A stretch of DNA of 41,706 nt from Gemmatimonadota bacterium (GCA_009840005.1 VXOR01000058.1:1-41706), one strand, 5' to 3'; numbered from the stretch's first letter, positions 31,810 through 40,423 are shown. The notes: generated by a model not told the origin, from the sequence alone. Made by a program: numbers and translations.

Positions 31810-32433
31810 ATGTCAAAGTTCGTTGTAAACCTGCTAGTTGCCGGCGCTGCACTTTTGGCCATGCTCCTGACCGGATGTTCCGACTCCGACGCGCCGACGG
31901 CAACGCCTAGTGTTGAGCCCCTGTTTGTCGTATCTGGCCATGTCCGCGACCCGAACGGTTCTCTGGCAGGGAGCGATGCGAGGGTTGTAGGGATTTGGAC
32001 AGGGGACATCGGCGAAGGGGACTACGCCTACGTCTTCGGGTCGGGTAAAATTGATCTGGAGGCAGGAACCTTCCGAATAGAGTTTGTAGAAGAACCTCCT
32101 TCAGAGGCGTTGCTGGGGAACCTATTGGGGGTTGGTTTACTCGCAGTGGTCGATGACAGCAACTTGGAAGAAGGGCTTTTACCCGACGACGCCTTTGACG
32201 AGGTGCTGGGTGCGGCACCGAGGCACTACGTCCTTTTCTTCAATAGGGAAAACGAAAATGCGGAAGAGGCCCTTGAGGCGGTCCCTTGGCTGAAGGAATT
32301 CGGCAACGGATACAGCGTCGGCAAGGGCATTGAGATACCGGATGATTTTGATGGATTTGAGCCGGTTGATCCCGGGTCGGTGGAAATCATCATTGACGAT
32401 CTGGAGAACCTAAATTTAGTAAATTGGACTTGA
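31810..32433 (+). CDS. Hypothetical lipoprotein
   Basis: The 207-residue protein has a lipoprotein signal MSKFVVNLLVAGAALLAMLL ending LTGC (C23), then a Ser/Asp/Pro/Thr linker. The body begins FVVSGHVRDPNGSL, like a carboxypeptidase-regulatory or Ig-like beta strand pair, and is acidic overall (many D and E). I do not recognise the family. AAGGAG precedes ATG. It follows the subtilase by 112 bases on the same strand and shares its inserted block, so it may be a partner or immunity-type factor; this is speculation. Confidence 0.75.
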   Translation: MSKFVVNLLVAGAALLAMLLTGCSDSDAPTATPSVEPLFVVSGHVRDPNGSLAGSDARVVGIWTGDIGEGDYAYVFGSGKIDLEAGTFRIEFVEEPPSEALLGNLLGVGLLAVVDDSNLEEGLLPDDAFDEVLGAAPRHYVLFFNRENENAEEALEAVPWLKEFGNGYSVGKGIEIPDDFDGFEPVDPGSVEIIIDDLENLNLVNWT

Positions 32434-32443
32434 GGAAAGAGCT

Positions 32444-33034
32444 TCAGGCATGGGCAGTGGGCTGGCTGGTGGGGCTGACGGCCTGCCATTGGCGCAGGAC
32501 CTCAAAGACGAGGACGGCGCTGGCCGCGGCGACATTGAGGCTGTTTTTGTAGCCGTACATGGGAATCTCAACCAGCTCGTCGCAGCACTCCAGCGCGTCA
32601 CAACTCACGCCGAGGGCTTCATTGCCCACGATGAGGGCCAAGGGACGCGGATAGTCTAACTCGGTATAACAGCGGCTTTGCGATGTCGTCTCCAGCGCCC
32701 ACACCGACACTTGGCGCGCGCGCAAGTGCTCAATGGCCTGTAGCGTGGTAGCGAAGTGGCGGGTCTCTATGTACGAGAGGGTGCCCAACGCCGTCTTGTC
32801 GAGCTTGGGATGAGGCGGATGGGCCGTGTAGCCGCAGGTGTAGATGCCGCTGAGACGGCCCGCGTCGGCCGTGCGGAAGATCGAGCCGACATTGAAGGCG
32901 CTGCGCAAATTGTCGAGTACCAGATAGAGCGGGTGCTTGGGCAGGCGGGCGTATTCGTCGAGGGGCATCTCAGCGTCGAAGGTGCGGACCTCAAAGCTGG
33001 TCTCCTTGCCGTAGTTGCCCGGCCGCAATTTCAC
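32444..33034 (-). CDS. SPOUT (TrmH/SpoU-family) RNA methyltransferase
   Basis: The 196-residue protein has the SPOUT motifs: VLDNLRSAFNVGSIFRTADA (motif 1, with Asn and Arg), LALIVGNEALGVS (motif 2) and IPMYGYKNSLNVAAASAV (motif 3, knot and SAM site). It should 2'-O-methylate a tRNA or rRNA nucleotide. The start is GTG 33034 with GGAGG upstream, overlapping the Gfo stop by GTGA, so it is translationally coupled. Its last residues (SPTSQPTAHA) recur in the mosaic ORF at 28924. Confidence 0.9.
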   Translation of the reverse strand: MKLRPGNYGKETSFEVRTFDAEMPLDEYARLPKHPLYLVLDNLRSAFNVGSIFRTADAGRLSGIYTCGYTAHPPHPKLDKTALGTLSYIETRHFATTLQAIEHLRARQVSVWALETTSQSRCYTELDYPRPLALIVGNEALGVSCDALECCDELVEIPMYGYKNSLNVAAASAVLVFEVLRQWQAVSPTSQPTAHA

Positions 33035-34068
33035 CCGACTTCCTCCGGGGCCACGGGCCGCTGCTCGGCGGCGGAGAGCCGGGCGGCCTCAATGGCGACC
33101 ATGGTCTGCCGCACGCTCTCGGCGGTGACGGCCAGCGCGGCGCGGCCGGCTAGCGCATCGGCGATGTTTTCGTAGTAGGAACGCCAGCGGCCGGGTGCCG
33201 TCTCCATGATGGTTTCCTCTGTTGGCCTATAGAGACGAGCGTAGTGCTCGGGTGCCTCTTCGGCCGCGTCGATATCGCCGGCGATCATGGCTTTTTCCTG
33301 CGGGTCAACGCCCTCTTTGACCAGTGCGCCTTCTGTGCCCAGCACATACCAGCGCGGCTTGGCTTTGCCCGCCAGCGACGAGGTCTCCACGCGTGCTTCG
33401 ACGCCGTTGGCAAAGTGGAGCACGGCCAGCGCGTGGGACTCGACGTCGATGCTGAGCGGATCGCCGGAGTGGAAGGTGGCGTACACCTTTGCAAGCGGTG
33501 CGTCGATGAGCTGGAGGGCTTGATCGACCAGATGCGCGCCTAGATCGAAGAATTTACCGCCGCCGTGCCGCGCTATGCTGCGCCAACCGCGCGGAGGGCC
33601 GTATTGGCCCCAAAACATCTCCAGCAAAAAGGGCTCGCCGAGCAGCCCTTGGGCCAGCGCATCTTTTACGGCGAGGAAATCGCCGTCCCAGCGGCGGTTC
33701 TGAAAGACGCTGAGTAAGCGGTCGTGCGCTTGGCTGGCGGCGATCATCTGGTCGGCTTCGGCAATGCTCAAGCACATGGGCTTGTCGGTGACGACGTGTT
33801 TGCCCGCCGCTAGCGCTTGGATCGCGTGCGGGGCGTGGAGGTCGTTGGGCGTGGCGAGGACGACCAGATCGACGGCTGGATCGGCTAGCACTTCGTCGAA
33901 GTGGCGGAAGGTCTTTACCTCCAAGTCGCGCTCAATCTGGTCGCGGGCCTCCGGTCGGCTGGTGGCGATGCCGTAGAGGTTCAGGCCGCTGGCCAGCCCC
34001 ACTAGATAGGCGTGGAAGCAGCGGCCAGCAAAGCCGTAACCGATGACAGCGACATTGGGTTTTTCCAT
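33031..34068 (-). CDS. Gfo/Idh/MocA-family oxidoreductase (second)
   Basis: The 345-residue protein begins MEKPNVAVIGYGFAGRCFHA (NAD(P) site GYGFAG). VTDKPMCLSIAEAD carries the family's KP motif, with Asp before it instead of Glu. GGGKFFDLGAHLVDQAL contains the catalytic-type Asp and His of the family. It should oxidise or reduce a sugar-like substrate. It overlaps the methyltransferase gene by four bases. It is not closely related to the Gfo protein at 19083 by eye. Confidence 0.9.
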   Translation of the reverse strand: MEKPNVAVIGYGFAGRCFHAYLVGLASGLNLYGIATSRPEARDQIERDLEVKTFRHFDEVLADPAVDLVVLATPNDLHAPHAIQALAAGKHVVTDKPMCLSIAEADQMIAASQAHDRLLSVFQNRRWDGDFLAVKDALAQGLLGEPFLLEMFWGQYGPPRGWRSIARHGGGKFFDLGAHLVDQALQLIDAPLAKVYATFHSGDPLSIDVESHALAVLHFANGVEARVETSSLAGKAKPRWYVLGTEGALVKEGVDPQEKAMIAGDIDAAEEAPEHYARLYRPTEETIMETAPGRWRSYYENIADALAGRAALAVTAESVRQTMVAIEAARLSAAEQRPVAPEEVG

Positions 34069-34163
34069 AATTTTACCTGTGATACGGGTATTTTTACAGC
34101 CGATAAATGGGCGCTTATATTATGAAAACTCAAAGGTTTGGGCAAGTTTTTAGGAGAAGTGCA

Positions 34164-34292
34164 ATGCGGATTCGGATTAGCTGGGATAACGGTGCGGTCG
34201 AAGCTATTTTGGACGCTACGCCAACGGCCGAAAAGGTCTGGGCAACCCTGCCCTGCACCTCGACAGCAAACACTTGGGGAGAGGTCGAATAA
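34164..34292 (+). pseudogene. Truncated cyclophilin-like (TM1367-type) protein
   Basis: From ATG 34164, with AGGAG seven bases upstream, 42 codons read MRIRISWDNGAVEAILDATP...TAEKVWATLPCTSTANTWGE then stop. This resembles the first third of the small cyclophilin-like family, where NPTA..L...LP....A..WG is conserved; normal members are about 120 residues. No continuation is visible in the other frames. It looks like a 5' gene remnant that kept its ribosome site. Confidence 0.6.
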
Positions 34293-34371
34293 ACGGGGAC
34301 ACTTTTCCCGCGCTTAGGTGTTATATATGACACATGGTTACTCGTGGATGTTGCCGGTGCGAGGACAATGG

Positions 34372-35814
34372 ATGGAATCACTTATGCAGGGAAGCAGCAG
34401 ATCGGTCATCGGTCTCAGCGTCGTCCTGATGCTCTTGTTGAGCGGTTGCGGGGCCGCTTATTCGGGCTATGTGTCCCGTTCGCTCAACCAACTAGAAAAG
34501 GGCAACTACGAAGCGGCCCTCGGCAATCTCGAAAAGCCCTCCGGCAAGACCAACAAACTGCTCTACCACCTCGAAAAGGGGCTGATTTTGCACTATCAAG
34601 GCCAATACGAGGCGTCCAACGTGGAGTTTGAACGGGCCGAGCGGCTAAGCGACCAGCTCTACACCCGCTCAGTCTCGCGCGAAATCGCGGCCTTGCTGTC
34701 CAATGATTCGATTGTCGCCTACCGAGGCGAGGAGTTCGAGCTAGCCCTGATCCACTACTACCGCGCCATGAACTACGCCCGGCTGGGCGACCGGCAGGCG
34801 GCGTTAGTCGAGTGCCGCAAGGCCAACCTGAAGCTCGAAAACTACGCGCAACAAGCTGAATACAAGCTCAGCTATAAAAACGACGCTTTTTTGCAGTACA
34901 TGACGGGCCTCTTTTTCGAGGCCGAAGGCGAGTGGAACGACGCGTACATTTCCTACAAAGATGCCCTAAAGGGCTATCGCGCGTACGAAGCGGCCTTTGA
35001 TCTGCAAGCGCCGCGGATGCTGATAATTGACCTCGTGCGGCTGGCCAAGCGGCTGGGCTACGAAGACGAGGTTGCGGAATACACCGAGCGCTACCAGCTT
35101 GAGTTAGAGGAACTGCAACCGGCCTCCGGCGGCGAGTTGGTGGTCTTCGTCGAGAGTGGCTTCGTGCCCCGTAAGCACCAAGTTGAGTTCAGCGTGCCGA
35201 TTCTAAAGGACGAAGGGAAGTGGGAGGTGTGGACCGTGTCGGAGCGGGCCGTCCATCGCTATCACCACCCGCATGTCTATAAGCGCCGGCACGTGGATTA
35301 CTGGCTCAGGGTGGCATTGCCCGAATACCGGGAGGTGCCCTCGCAGGTGGCCGGGGTGCGGTTGTGCGCTGGCGACCAGAGTGCGCTGGCGGCTACGGCC
35401 GAGGATTTGGACGCGATTGCCCAGCGGACTTTTGCGCAGAAATTCGATACCATCCTGCTGCGCGCCGTCGCCCGCAACTTGGCCAAGTACCTAGCGTCCA
35501 AGAGCATCGAAAAAGCCTTTGAGGACGATGACGACGATGACGACGAGAATGACTGGGCCAAGGAGAGTTTGGGCCAAGCGCTGGGGGGCTTGGTCAACCT
35601 CTTCGGCGTGGCGACCGAGGCGGCCGACACGCGCGGCTGGCTGGCGCTACCACACGCCATCCGCATCGCCCGGCTAGCAGTGATCCCAGGTACCGCTGCT
35701 CCGACCCTAGAATTGCTCGATGACCGAGGACGGGTTCTATCCGTGGAGACGCTGCCCGAGGTGGCGGTGGCGGACGGGGAAAAGGTCTTTCTAAACTTTC
35801 GCACTTTTCGCTGA
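34372..35814 (+). CDS. COG3014-like lipoprotein with TPR repeats
   Basis: I choose ATG 34372 (GAGGA six bases upstream); the frame is open from 34318. The 480-residue protein has signal SVIGLSVVLMLLLSGC with lipid-bearing C26, then TPR-like helices: NQLEKGNYEAALGNLEKP, KGLILHYQGQYEASNVEFER and FELALIHYYRAMNYARLGDR. The middle is beta-rich (GGELVVFVESGFVPRKHQV). A run FEDDDDDDDEND (about 383-394) is striking. It resembles COG3014 lipoproteins that often neighbour lpoB. It leads an operon with two more envelope genes and an outer-membrane barrel. Confidence 0.82.
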   Translation: MESLMQGSSRSVIGLSVVLMLLLSGCGAAYSGYVSRSLNQLEKGNYEAALGNLEKPSGKTNKLLYHLEKGLILHYQGQYEASNVEFERAERLSDQLYTRSVSREIAALLSNDSIVAYRGEEFELALIHYYRAMNYARLGDRQAALVECRKANLKLENYAQQAEYKLSYKNDAFLQYMTGLFFEAEGEWNDAYISYKDALKGYRAYEAAFDLQAPRMLIIDLVRLAKRLGYEDEVAEYTERYQLELEELQPASGGELVVFVESGFVPRKHQVEFSVPILKDEGKWEVWTVSERAVHRYHHPHVYKRRHVDYWLRVALPEYREVPSQVAGVRLCAGDQSALAATAEDLDAIAQRTFAQKFDTILLRAVARNLAKYLASKSIEKAFEDDDDDDDENDWAKESLGQALGGLVNLFGVATEAADTRGWLALPHAIRIARLAVIPGTAAPTLELLDDRGRVLSVETLPEVAVADGEKVFLNFRTFR

Positions 35815-35827
35815 GGAGCAAACAATC

Positions 35828-36691
35828 ATGTACGGCAAATTATGGATAGCCGCGCTGGCGTTGGCGCTGCCGGCCGCGGCGCAGCAGAGCACGTCGGCTG
35901 CCGATCAGGTCACGGACCCGCTGGAGGAAGGGGCGATCATCAATATCGTCGATTGGGACGGCGGCCAGCTACCCAAGCGCTACTACGAGCGCTCAGACCA
36001 GCTACCGATGAGCCTCGACGACGTGCGCAAGCTGAGCGCCAACAAGTTCAATACCGATGCGATCGTCAAGATGCTCGAAGAGCGGCGCTGCGTCTGCGAC
36101 GCCTCGGTAGATGCCCTGGTGGAATTGAAGCAAGCCGGCGTCGCCGAGCAGGTGATCCAAGCGGTATCGCTCCACGCGCTGCCGCCCAACCGCTCGTTCG
36201 GCCTGACGATCGCCCTCGACTTCGAGGGCTTGGGCGGTAAGGCCACCGTATCGACGCAGGCGCGCAAGGGCTATCTCTACTTGATCGTGCCCGACGGCGA
36301 CGACTCGACTGAGCTCGCCGAAGTCAAGGAGCGGGTCTTTATCGGCAACTTGCAGGCGATCCTCGCTGGCCGCTGGCAGCGCGATGCGCTGATCGACAAC
36401 ACCGATCTGCTGCTGCCCAAAAAGGTGCGGCGCGTGACCTTTGCCTCCGAGGTGCCGCTCAAGACTTACGGCCGCAAGAAGGCCCTAGTTTTTACCTCGA
36501 CCAAACCAGATATCTACACTTCAGCCGATATTCCCAAGGCGGACCGGGCAGGAGTGCAGGAGTTCGAGTTCGAGTACCCAGCCGCGTCGCTGGAGCGCCA
36601 GTGCAGCCTTCAGGTGCTCTACCGGCAGGACGCGATGCTGGCCAACCGCTGGCACTTAGTACGCACCCATTTCCAGTGCGAATGGGATTGA
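35828..36691 (+). CDS. Secreted hypothetical protein
   Basis: The 287-residue protein has a short signal peptide (MYGKLWIAALALALPAAAQ). A helical N-terminal half includes LSANKFNTDAIVKMLEERRC and VCDASVDALVELKQAGV, a small helical-repeat pattern; the rest is beta-rich with KATVSTQARKGYLYLIVPDG, resembling DUF4384-type domains found in envelope lipoproteins. Function unknown. It starts 13 bases after the COG3014-like gene and is followed 12 bases later by lpoB. Confidence 0.78.
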   Translation: MYGKLWIAALALALPAAAQQSTSAADQVTDPLEEGAIINIVDWDGGQLPKRYYERSDQLPMSLDDVRKLSANKFNTDAIVKMLEERRCVCDASVDALVELKQAGVAEQVIQAVSLHALPPNRSFGLTIALDFEGLGGKATVSTQARKGYLYLIVPDGDDSTELAEVKERVFIGNLQAILAGRWQRDALIDNTDLLLPKKVRRVTFASEVPLKTYGRKKALVFTSTKPDIYTSADIPKADRAGVQEFEFEYPAASLERQCSLQVLYRQDAMLANRWHLVRTHFQCEWD

Positions 36692-36703
36692 AAGGAGCTT
36701 ACG

Positions 36704-37300
36704 ATGAGACGCTACGTTTTTGCGGCAATCGCCTTGGCCGTAGGGCTCGCGGCCTGTGGCGGCCCGAGGGCCTTTACTAAGGGCGAGTACGGAGATCCAG
36801 AACAGATCTCCATGCTCGACGACAAGTGGAACCAGAACGACATGCAGCTAGTCGCCAAGAAGATGATTGGCTCGATGGAGATCTGGGCCGATGCCCGGGC
36901 GATGGCTGAGAAGCCGGTTGTCATCTTGGAGATGCCGCGCAACAAGACCACCGAGCACATCGACATGCAGGCGCTGTACGACCACGTCAAGACCGCGCTC
37001 ATCCAGAGCGGGCAGTTCACGTTCCTCGACAAGGCTGCGCGGCTAGAGATCGCCCAAGAGTACGAGTATCAAGACTCGGGCTACGTGCGTCCGGACGAGG
37101 CCCAAGGGCCGGGCAACCAGCGCGGCGCGCGCTTCTTGCTCGGCGGGGTCATCACCTCGACCATACAACAGGTGGGCAAAGACAAGGTCATCTACTACAA
37201 GGCGACCTTTGAGCTGACCGACATCTCGACCACTGAGATCGTCTGGACCGACCACAAGGAAATCACCAAGCACTTCCAGAAGAAGAGCATCGGCTTCTAG
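36704..37300 (+). CDS. lpoB: LpoB-family lipoprotein (PBP activator)
   Basis: The 198-residue lipoprotein has signal MRRYVFAAIALAVGLAAC (C18) and a globular domain with KKMIGSMEIWADARAMAEKP, VVILEMPRNKTTEHIDM, FTFLDKAARLEIAQEYEYQ, then RGARFLLGGVITSTIQQV and the closing TTEIVWTDHKEITK. These match LpoB, which in E. coli activates the peptidoglycan synthase PBP1B from the outer membrane. AAGGAG precedes ATG. Whether it stimulates a PBP here is inference. Confidence 0.88.
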   Translation: MRRYVFAAIALAVGLAACGGPRAFTKGEYGDPEQISMLDDKWNQNDMQLVAKKMIGSMEIWADARAMAEKPVVILEMPRNKTTEHIDMQALYDHVKTALIQSGQFTFLDKAARLEIAQEYEYQDSGYVRPDEAQGPGNQRGARFLLGGVITSTIQQVGKDKVIYYKATFELTDISTTEIVWTDHKEITKHFQKKSIGF

Positions 37301-37317
37301 GGAAAGGAGTACGGAGC

Positions 37318-37854
37318 ATGAGACGCATTGCACTGATCGCCCTGCTGGCACTGGCCGTTGGAGCGCAAGCTGCGACGCCGGGCCGCACTGACGGCCCCGA
37401 AGGCAGCGAATACGGCAAGGGCGGCTACCACTACAAGGCCCAGTACGGCCGCTTCTACACCGAGGGTTTTTTGGGGGCGGCGATGATGGAGAGCGAAGCC
37501 GAGGACACTGAGACCAACCTCATTACGGGACTTAATGCGGGCTACATGGTCGAGGAATGGCTGGCCTTCCAGCTAGGATTCGCCCGCATCTTGGATCAAA
37601 ACATCAACCTTTATGCCGGTGGGGTGCGCTCGGCCTACGTCAGTCGGCCGTTCAATTACTACTTTTCGCTCGACGCCGAGCTGTACTCGCCCGAGATCGG
37701 CGACACGCGCTTCGGAATCGTCCCGGGCGTCGGGGCCGAGGTGATTCTCAACGACCGCCTGCGGGCGGGCTTGCGCTTCCAGCGCGACTTTATCTTTGCC
37801 GACGACATGATCCACATCAACCGAGTTACGGCGAAGATACAGGTGGATTTTTAG
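37318..37854 (+). CDS. Small outer-membrane beta-barrel protein
   Basis: The 178-residue protein has a signal peptide (MRRIALIALLALAVGAQA) and alternating amphipathic strands with aromatic girdles, ending INRVTAKIQVDF with a C-terminal Phe, the outer-membrane insertion signal. FYTEGFLGAAMMESEAED and LRAGLRFQRDFIFADD fit an OmpW/OmpA-like eight-strand barrel. AAGGAG precedes ATG. It closes the lipoprotein operon and is followed by a terminator. Confidence 0.83.
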   Translation: MRRIALIALLALAVGAQAATPGRTDGPEGSEYGKGGYHYKAQYGRFYTEGFLGAAMMESEAEDTETNLITGLNAGYMVEEWLAFQLGFARILDQNINLYAGGVRSAYVSRPFNYYFSLDAELYSPEIGDTRFGIVPGVGAEVILNDRLRAGLRFQRDFIFADDMIHINRVTAKIQVDF

Positions 37855-37872
37855 AGCACATCGCGTTGGCAT

Positions 37873-37914
37873 TGCAAAAGGGCTGGTTTCCGCTGCGAAG
37901 CCGGCCCTTTTGCA
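37873..37914. terminator. Bidirectional terminator
   Basis: TGCAAAAGGGCTGG and CCGGCCCTTTTGCA form an imperfect stem around TTTCCGCTGCGAAG. It lies between the convergent outer-membrane barrel and nitrilase genes and has A/T runs on both sides. Confidence 0.8.
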
Positions 37915-37921
37915 TCGTATA

Positions 37922-38824
37922 TCACGCCAGATGCTTCGTCCGCAGTTGCCGCGACCAGTCGAAGTACTCGTCCAGCCGCACTAGCTCGAATTCGTCGACA
38001 ATATCGGCTGCGGTGCGCTCCGCGGTCTCGCTGTAAATCACCGAAGTGCCCACCTGCCCAGTCGTGACAATGCGCACGGCCTCGCCGTATTGACGATGGA
38101 TATCGTCGTACTTGGCTTGGTTCTTGTCGAGATGCACCACTTCGTAGTCTAGGTTGATATGGGCCGTGGCCCAACTTTGGTAGTTATTGCTTTGAGCTAG
38201 CGTGGTGCCCTGCGGGTCGATAATGGTAGAGGGCGTCCCCTTGTACACCGAGCCGATGAAAAATGCCTGCACATCCAAAGCCCAGAAATTCTGCACCAGC
38301 CCGCCGTGGTACATGGAGCTGAAGAGCAGCAGTTTGGGTTTGAGCTTTTTGTACTGGGCACGCAATTCCCCAAAGTTCAGATCAAAGCAAATTACCCCAC
38401 CCACCGGCCCGAATTCGGTCTGGATCAGGGACGCGCCTGGGCCGGGACGAGTGCCGTGGTCAAACTCTGGGTACACTGGAATGTACTTGCGGTAAATACC
38501 GGCTAATTCCCCCTGCCGATCGAGCAGCCCGAGGACGTTGAAGACCGCCCCGCTCTTGCGCTCCTTTTGATGCACCGGCACGGTGATATAGCAGCCATAC
38601 TCCCGAGCCAAGCCCGCCAGTAGCTGAGTAGTCGGCCCCTCTGGTACTTCCTCGTCGCAGTTTCGGCAGATGGTCTCGGGCAGGACGATCAGATCGGCCC
38701 TAGTGGCTCGGGCGACCCGGCCCACCAAGTCCTCCAGATCCTTGTGAGTTCGCTCCATCACCTCTTGGTCCGTCCCGCTGATCGGGGCGTAGGAGATGCT
38801 CGATACGACGATGTGATTGCTCAT
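37922..38824 (-). CDS. Carbon-nitrogen hydrolase (nitrilase superfamily)
   Basis: The 300-residue protein starts at ATG 38824 (AAGGA upstream). The catalytic triad is E50 (VLPETICRN), K113 (YRKYIPVYPEF) and C146 (GGVICFDLNFGELR). It should hydrolyse an amide, nitrile or carbamoyl compound in the cytoplasm. The IPVYPEFDHGTRPG segment sits where substrate-specific loops lie. It is divergent from the HAD gene with about 100 bases between starts. Confidence 0.9.
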   Translation of the reverse strand: MSNHIVVSSISYAPISGTDQEVMERTHKDLEDLVGRVARATRADLIVLPETICRNCDEEVPEGPTTQLLAGLAREYGCYITVPVHQKERKSGAVFNVLGLLDRQGELAGIYRKYIPVYPEFDHGTRPGPGASLIQTEFGPVGGVICFDLNFGELRAQYKKLKPKLLLFSSMYHGGLVQNFWALDVQAFFIGSVYKGTPSTIIDPQGTTLAQSNNYQSWATAHINLDYEVVHLDKNQAKYDDIHRQYGEAVRIVTTGQVGTSVIYSETAERTAADIVDEFELVRLDEYFDWSRQLRTKHLA

Positions 38825-38924
38825 GGGGGTTTTCCTTTTGCAAAGTGAAAACACGATCCACTCGACATACTATTGTTACCTACGAGTACTATGTTTATGC
38901 TGTAGAAGCAAGACCTTATACACT

Positions 38925-39602
38925 GTGACCACTTCTCCAACTTCTTTACGCGCCGTCGTCTTCGACATGGACGGCCTCATGCTCGACACCGAGCCTTTGT
39001 ATCAGGCTGCTTGGCAACGAGCCGCCGGGGCATTGGGCTATACACTGGACGACGAGTTCTATCTGACCTTGATTGGCACTCCCACCAAGGACGCCCTGAA
39101 AAAGGTAGGTGCCTACTTTGGTCCCACCTTTCCCTTGCAGCGCTTTACCAAGTTGGGTGCAGACCAGTGGTACCAGCAAGTGGAAAAACACGGCATTGAT
39201 ACCAAGCCCGGTCTGCTGCCTCTGCTCGACCAACTCGAGGCGGCGGCTGTCCCCAGAGCAGTGGCCACTTCTTCTAGCGCCAAGCAGGCTGCAGAGACCT
39301 TGGAGGCGAGCGGTTTAGCAGCCCGCTTTGCCCACATCGTCACCAGTGACCAAGTCGCTCGCGGCAAACCAGCCCCGGACCTATACTTAGAGGCGGCCTG
39401 CCGCTTGGGATTGTCCCCGACTGCTTGCATCGCCCTAGAGGATTCAGAAGCCGGAGTCCAATCGGCCTCCACTGCGGGAATGACCGTGCTCATGGTACCC
39501 GACCTCAAGAAACCTTCGCCCCAAGCCGAGTCCCAAGCGTACAAAATCCTGCCTTCGCTGCACCAAGCCGCTCCTTTGATTGCCGACTTGCTGGTGTGCT
39601 AA
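38925..39602 (+). CDS. HAD-superfamily phosphatase/phosphomutase
   Basis: From GTG 38925 the protein has 225 residues; the frame is open to 38817 but the extra part (HSTYYCYLRVLCLCC) is implausible. Motif I is VVFDMDGLMLDTEP (D14 nucleophile, D16), motif II is ATSSSAKQA, the Lys of motif III is in VARGKPAPDLY, and motif IV is ALEDSEAGVQSA. It belongs to the beta-phosphoglucomutase-like group. TTATAC close to the start could be a -10 box, with no ribosome site. The stop overlaps the AAC(3)-family stop tail to tail. Confidence 0.88.
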   Translation: MTTSPTSLRAVVFDMDGLMLDTEPLYQAAWQRAAGALGYTLDDEFYLTLIGTPTKDALKKVGAYFGPTFPLQRFTKLGADQWYQQVEKHGIDTKPGLLPLLDQLEAAAVPRAVATSSSAKQAAETLEASGLAARFAHIVTSDQVARGKPAPDLYLEAACRLGLSPTACIALEDSEAGVQSASTAGMTVLMVPDLKKPSPQAESQAYKILPSLHQAAPLIADLLVC

Positions 39603-40423
39603 TTCGATCGATTCTCTTCGAGCCAACCGACTGTAAAGTCCACGATGTCTCGTTGTGGCATGAACTGGCAATCGGCAAGACCAACCCGGCCACGACGGAC
39701 GACATGGCCCGCATCTGATCGCAGAAAGTCCTCGCCAATGAGATCAAAATCCGAACTATCGATGTCAACATCTTCAAAGGTGGCCCATCTCCGCGAATTC
39801 GACGTAAAAATTGGCGCGCCCTGCTGGATGACGCGTTTGGTTGGAAAAGTCGCCCGATGTTCCGCAAGGTGCATGGATGTGTTATTGCCGTGATCCACTC
39901 CGAGAAGAAGGACAAAACCGCGCAGGTCGTAGATTCTCGCAAGCGGCGAATGCTCGCCCAAACCAAAGGCCAATGCGTGATTATCGGTGATGCGCGACGC
40001 TTGGGGGCCACGTGCACAAAACGAGACCTGCGGATGTGCGCTGCGGAGGACGTCTCGTTGCTTGCGGAATGTCTCCGCGATAATGCCCATGGAACGAGTG
40101 GGGGTAAGCTCTGGATCGTAGGCCGGCATGTTCTCGCGTATTACCGGCCACCACGACTCGGGAACGGGTGGACTTTCCCAGCCGCTCGGTTCAGTCAGGT
40201 CGGGCGAGTGGGCGGGCATCACAAGCGTTCCAGTGGAACCCAAGGCTTCCTGAAGAGCAGCGATGACCGCCACAGATCCTCCGCACACCCATCCCATCGC
40301 GCTTAAGGACGAATGCACCAATACGACCATTCCCGGTTTGACGCCGAGCGCGCGGAGGTCAGCCTGTAACGATTCGACTGTGGCGGGGACTTCTGTTTTT
40401 TCAACGATCTTACCTTCACTCAT
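39599..40423 (-). CDS. AAC(3)-family N-acetyltransferase
   Basis: The 274-residue protein matches the aminoglycoside 3-N-acetyltransferase fold (Antibiotic_NAT): VLVHSSLSAMGWVCGG, GTLVMPAHSPDLTEPSGW, RSMGIIAETFR, RSAHPQVSFCARGP, LGEHSPLARIYDLRG and LLLGVDHGNNTSMHLAE. It should transfer an acetyl group from acetyl-CoA to an amine. Many members are chromosomal and not resistance genes, so the substrate is open. It begins eight bases inside the end of the aminotransferase gene, a coupled pair. Confidence 0.88.
   Translation of the reverse strand: MSEGKIVEKTEVPATVESLQADLRALGVKPGMVVLVHSSLSAMGWVCGGSVAVIAALQEALGSTGTLVMPAHSPDLTEPSGWESPPVPESWWPVIRENMPAYDPELTPTRSMGIIAETFRKQRDVLRSAHPQVSFCARGPQASRITDNHALAFGLGEHSPLARIYDLRGFVLLLGVDHGNNTSMHLAEHRATFPTKRVIQQGAPIFTSNSRRWATFEDVDIDSSDFDLIGEDFLRSDAGHVVRRGRVGLADCQFMPQRDIVDFTVGWLEENRSN

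Noticed and set aside
35521..35560. GACGATGACGA run as a regulatory repeat
   Set aside because: It lies in frame in the COG3014-like gene and encodes the Asp/Glu stretch.
39599..40423. AAC(3)-family gene as an antibiotic-resistance gene
   Set aside because: Family membership alone does not show aminoglycoside activity; context is metabolic and no mobile element is adjacent.
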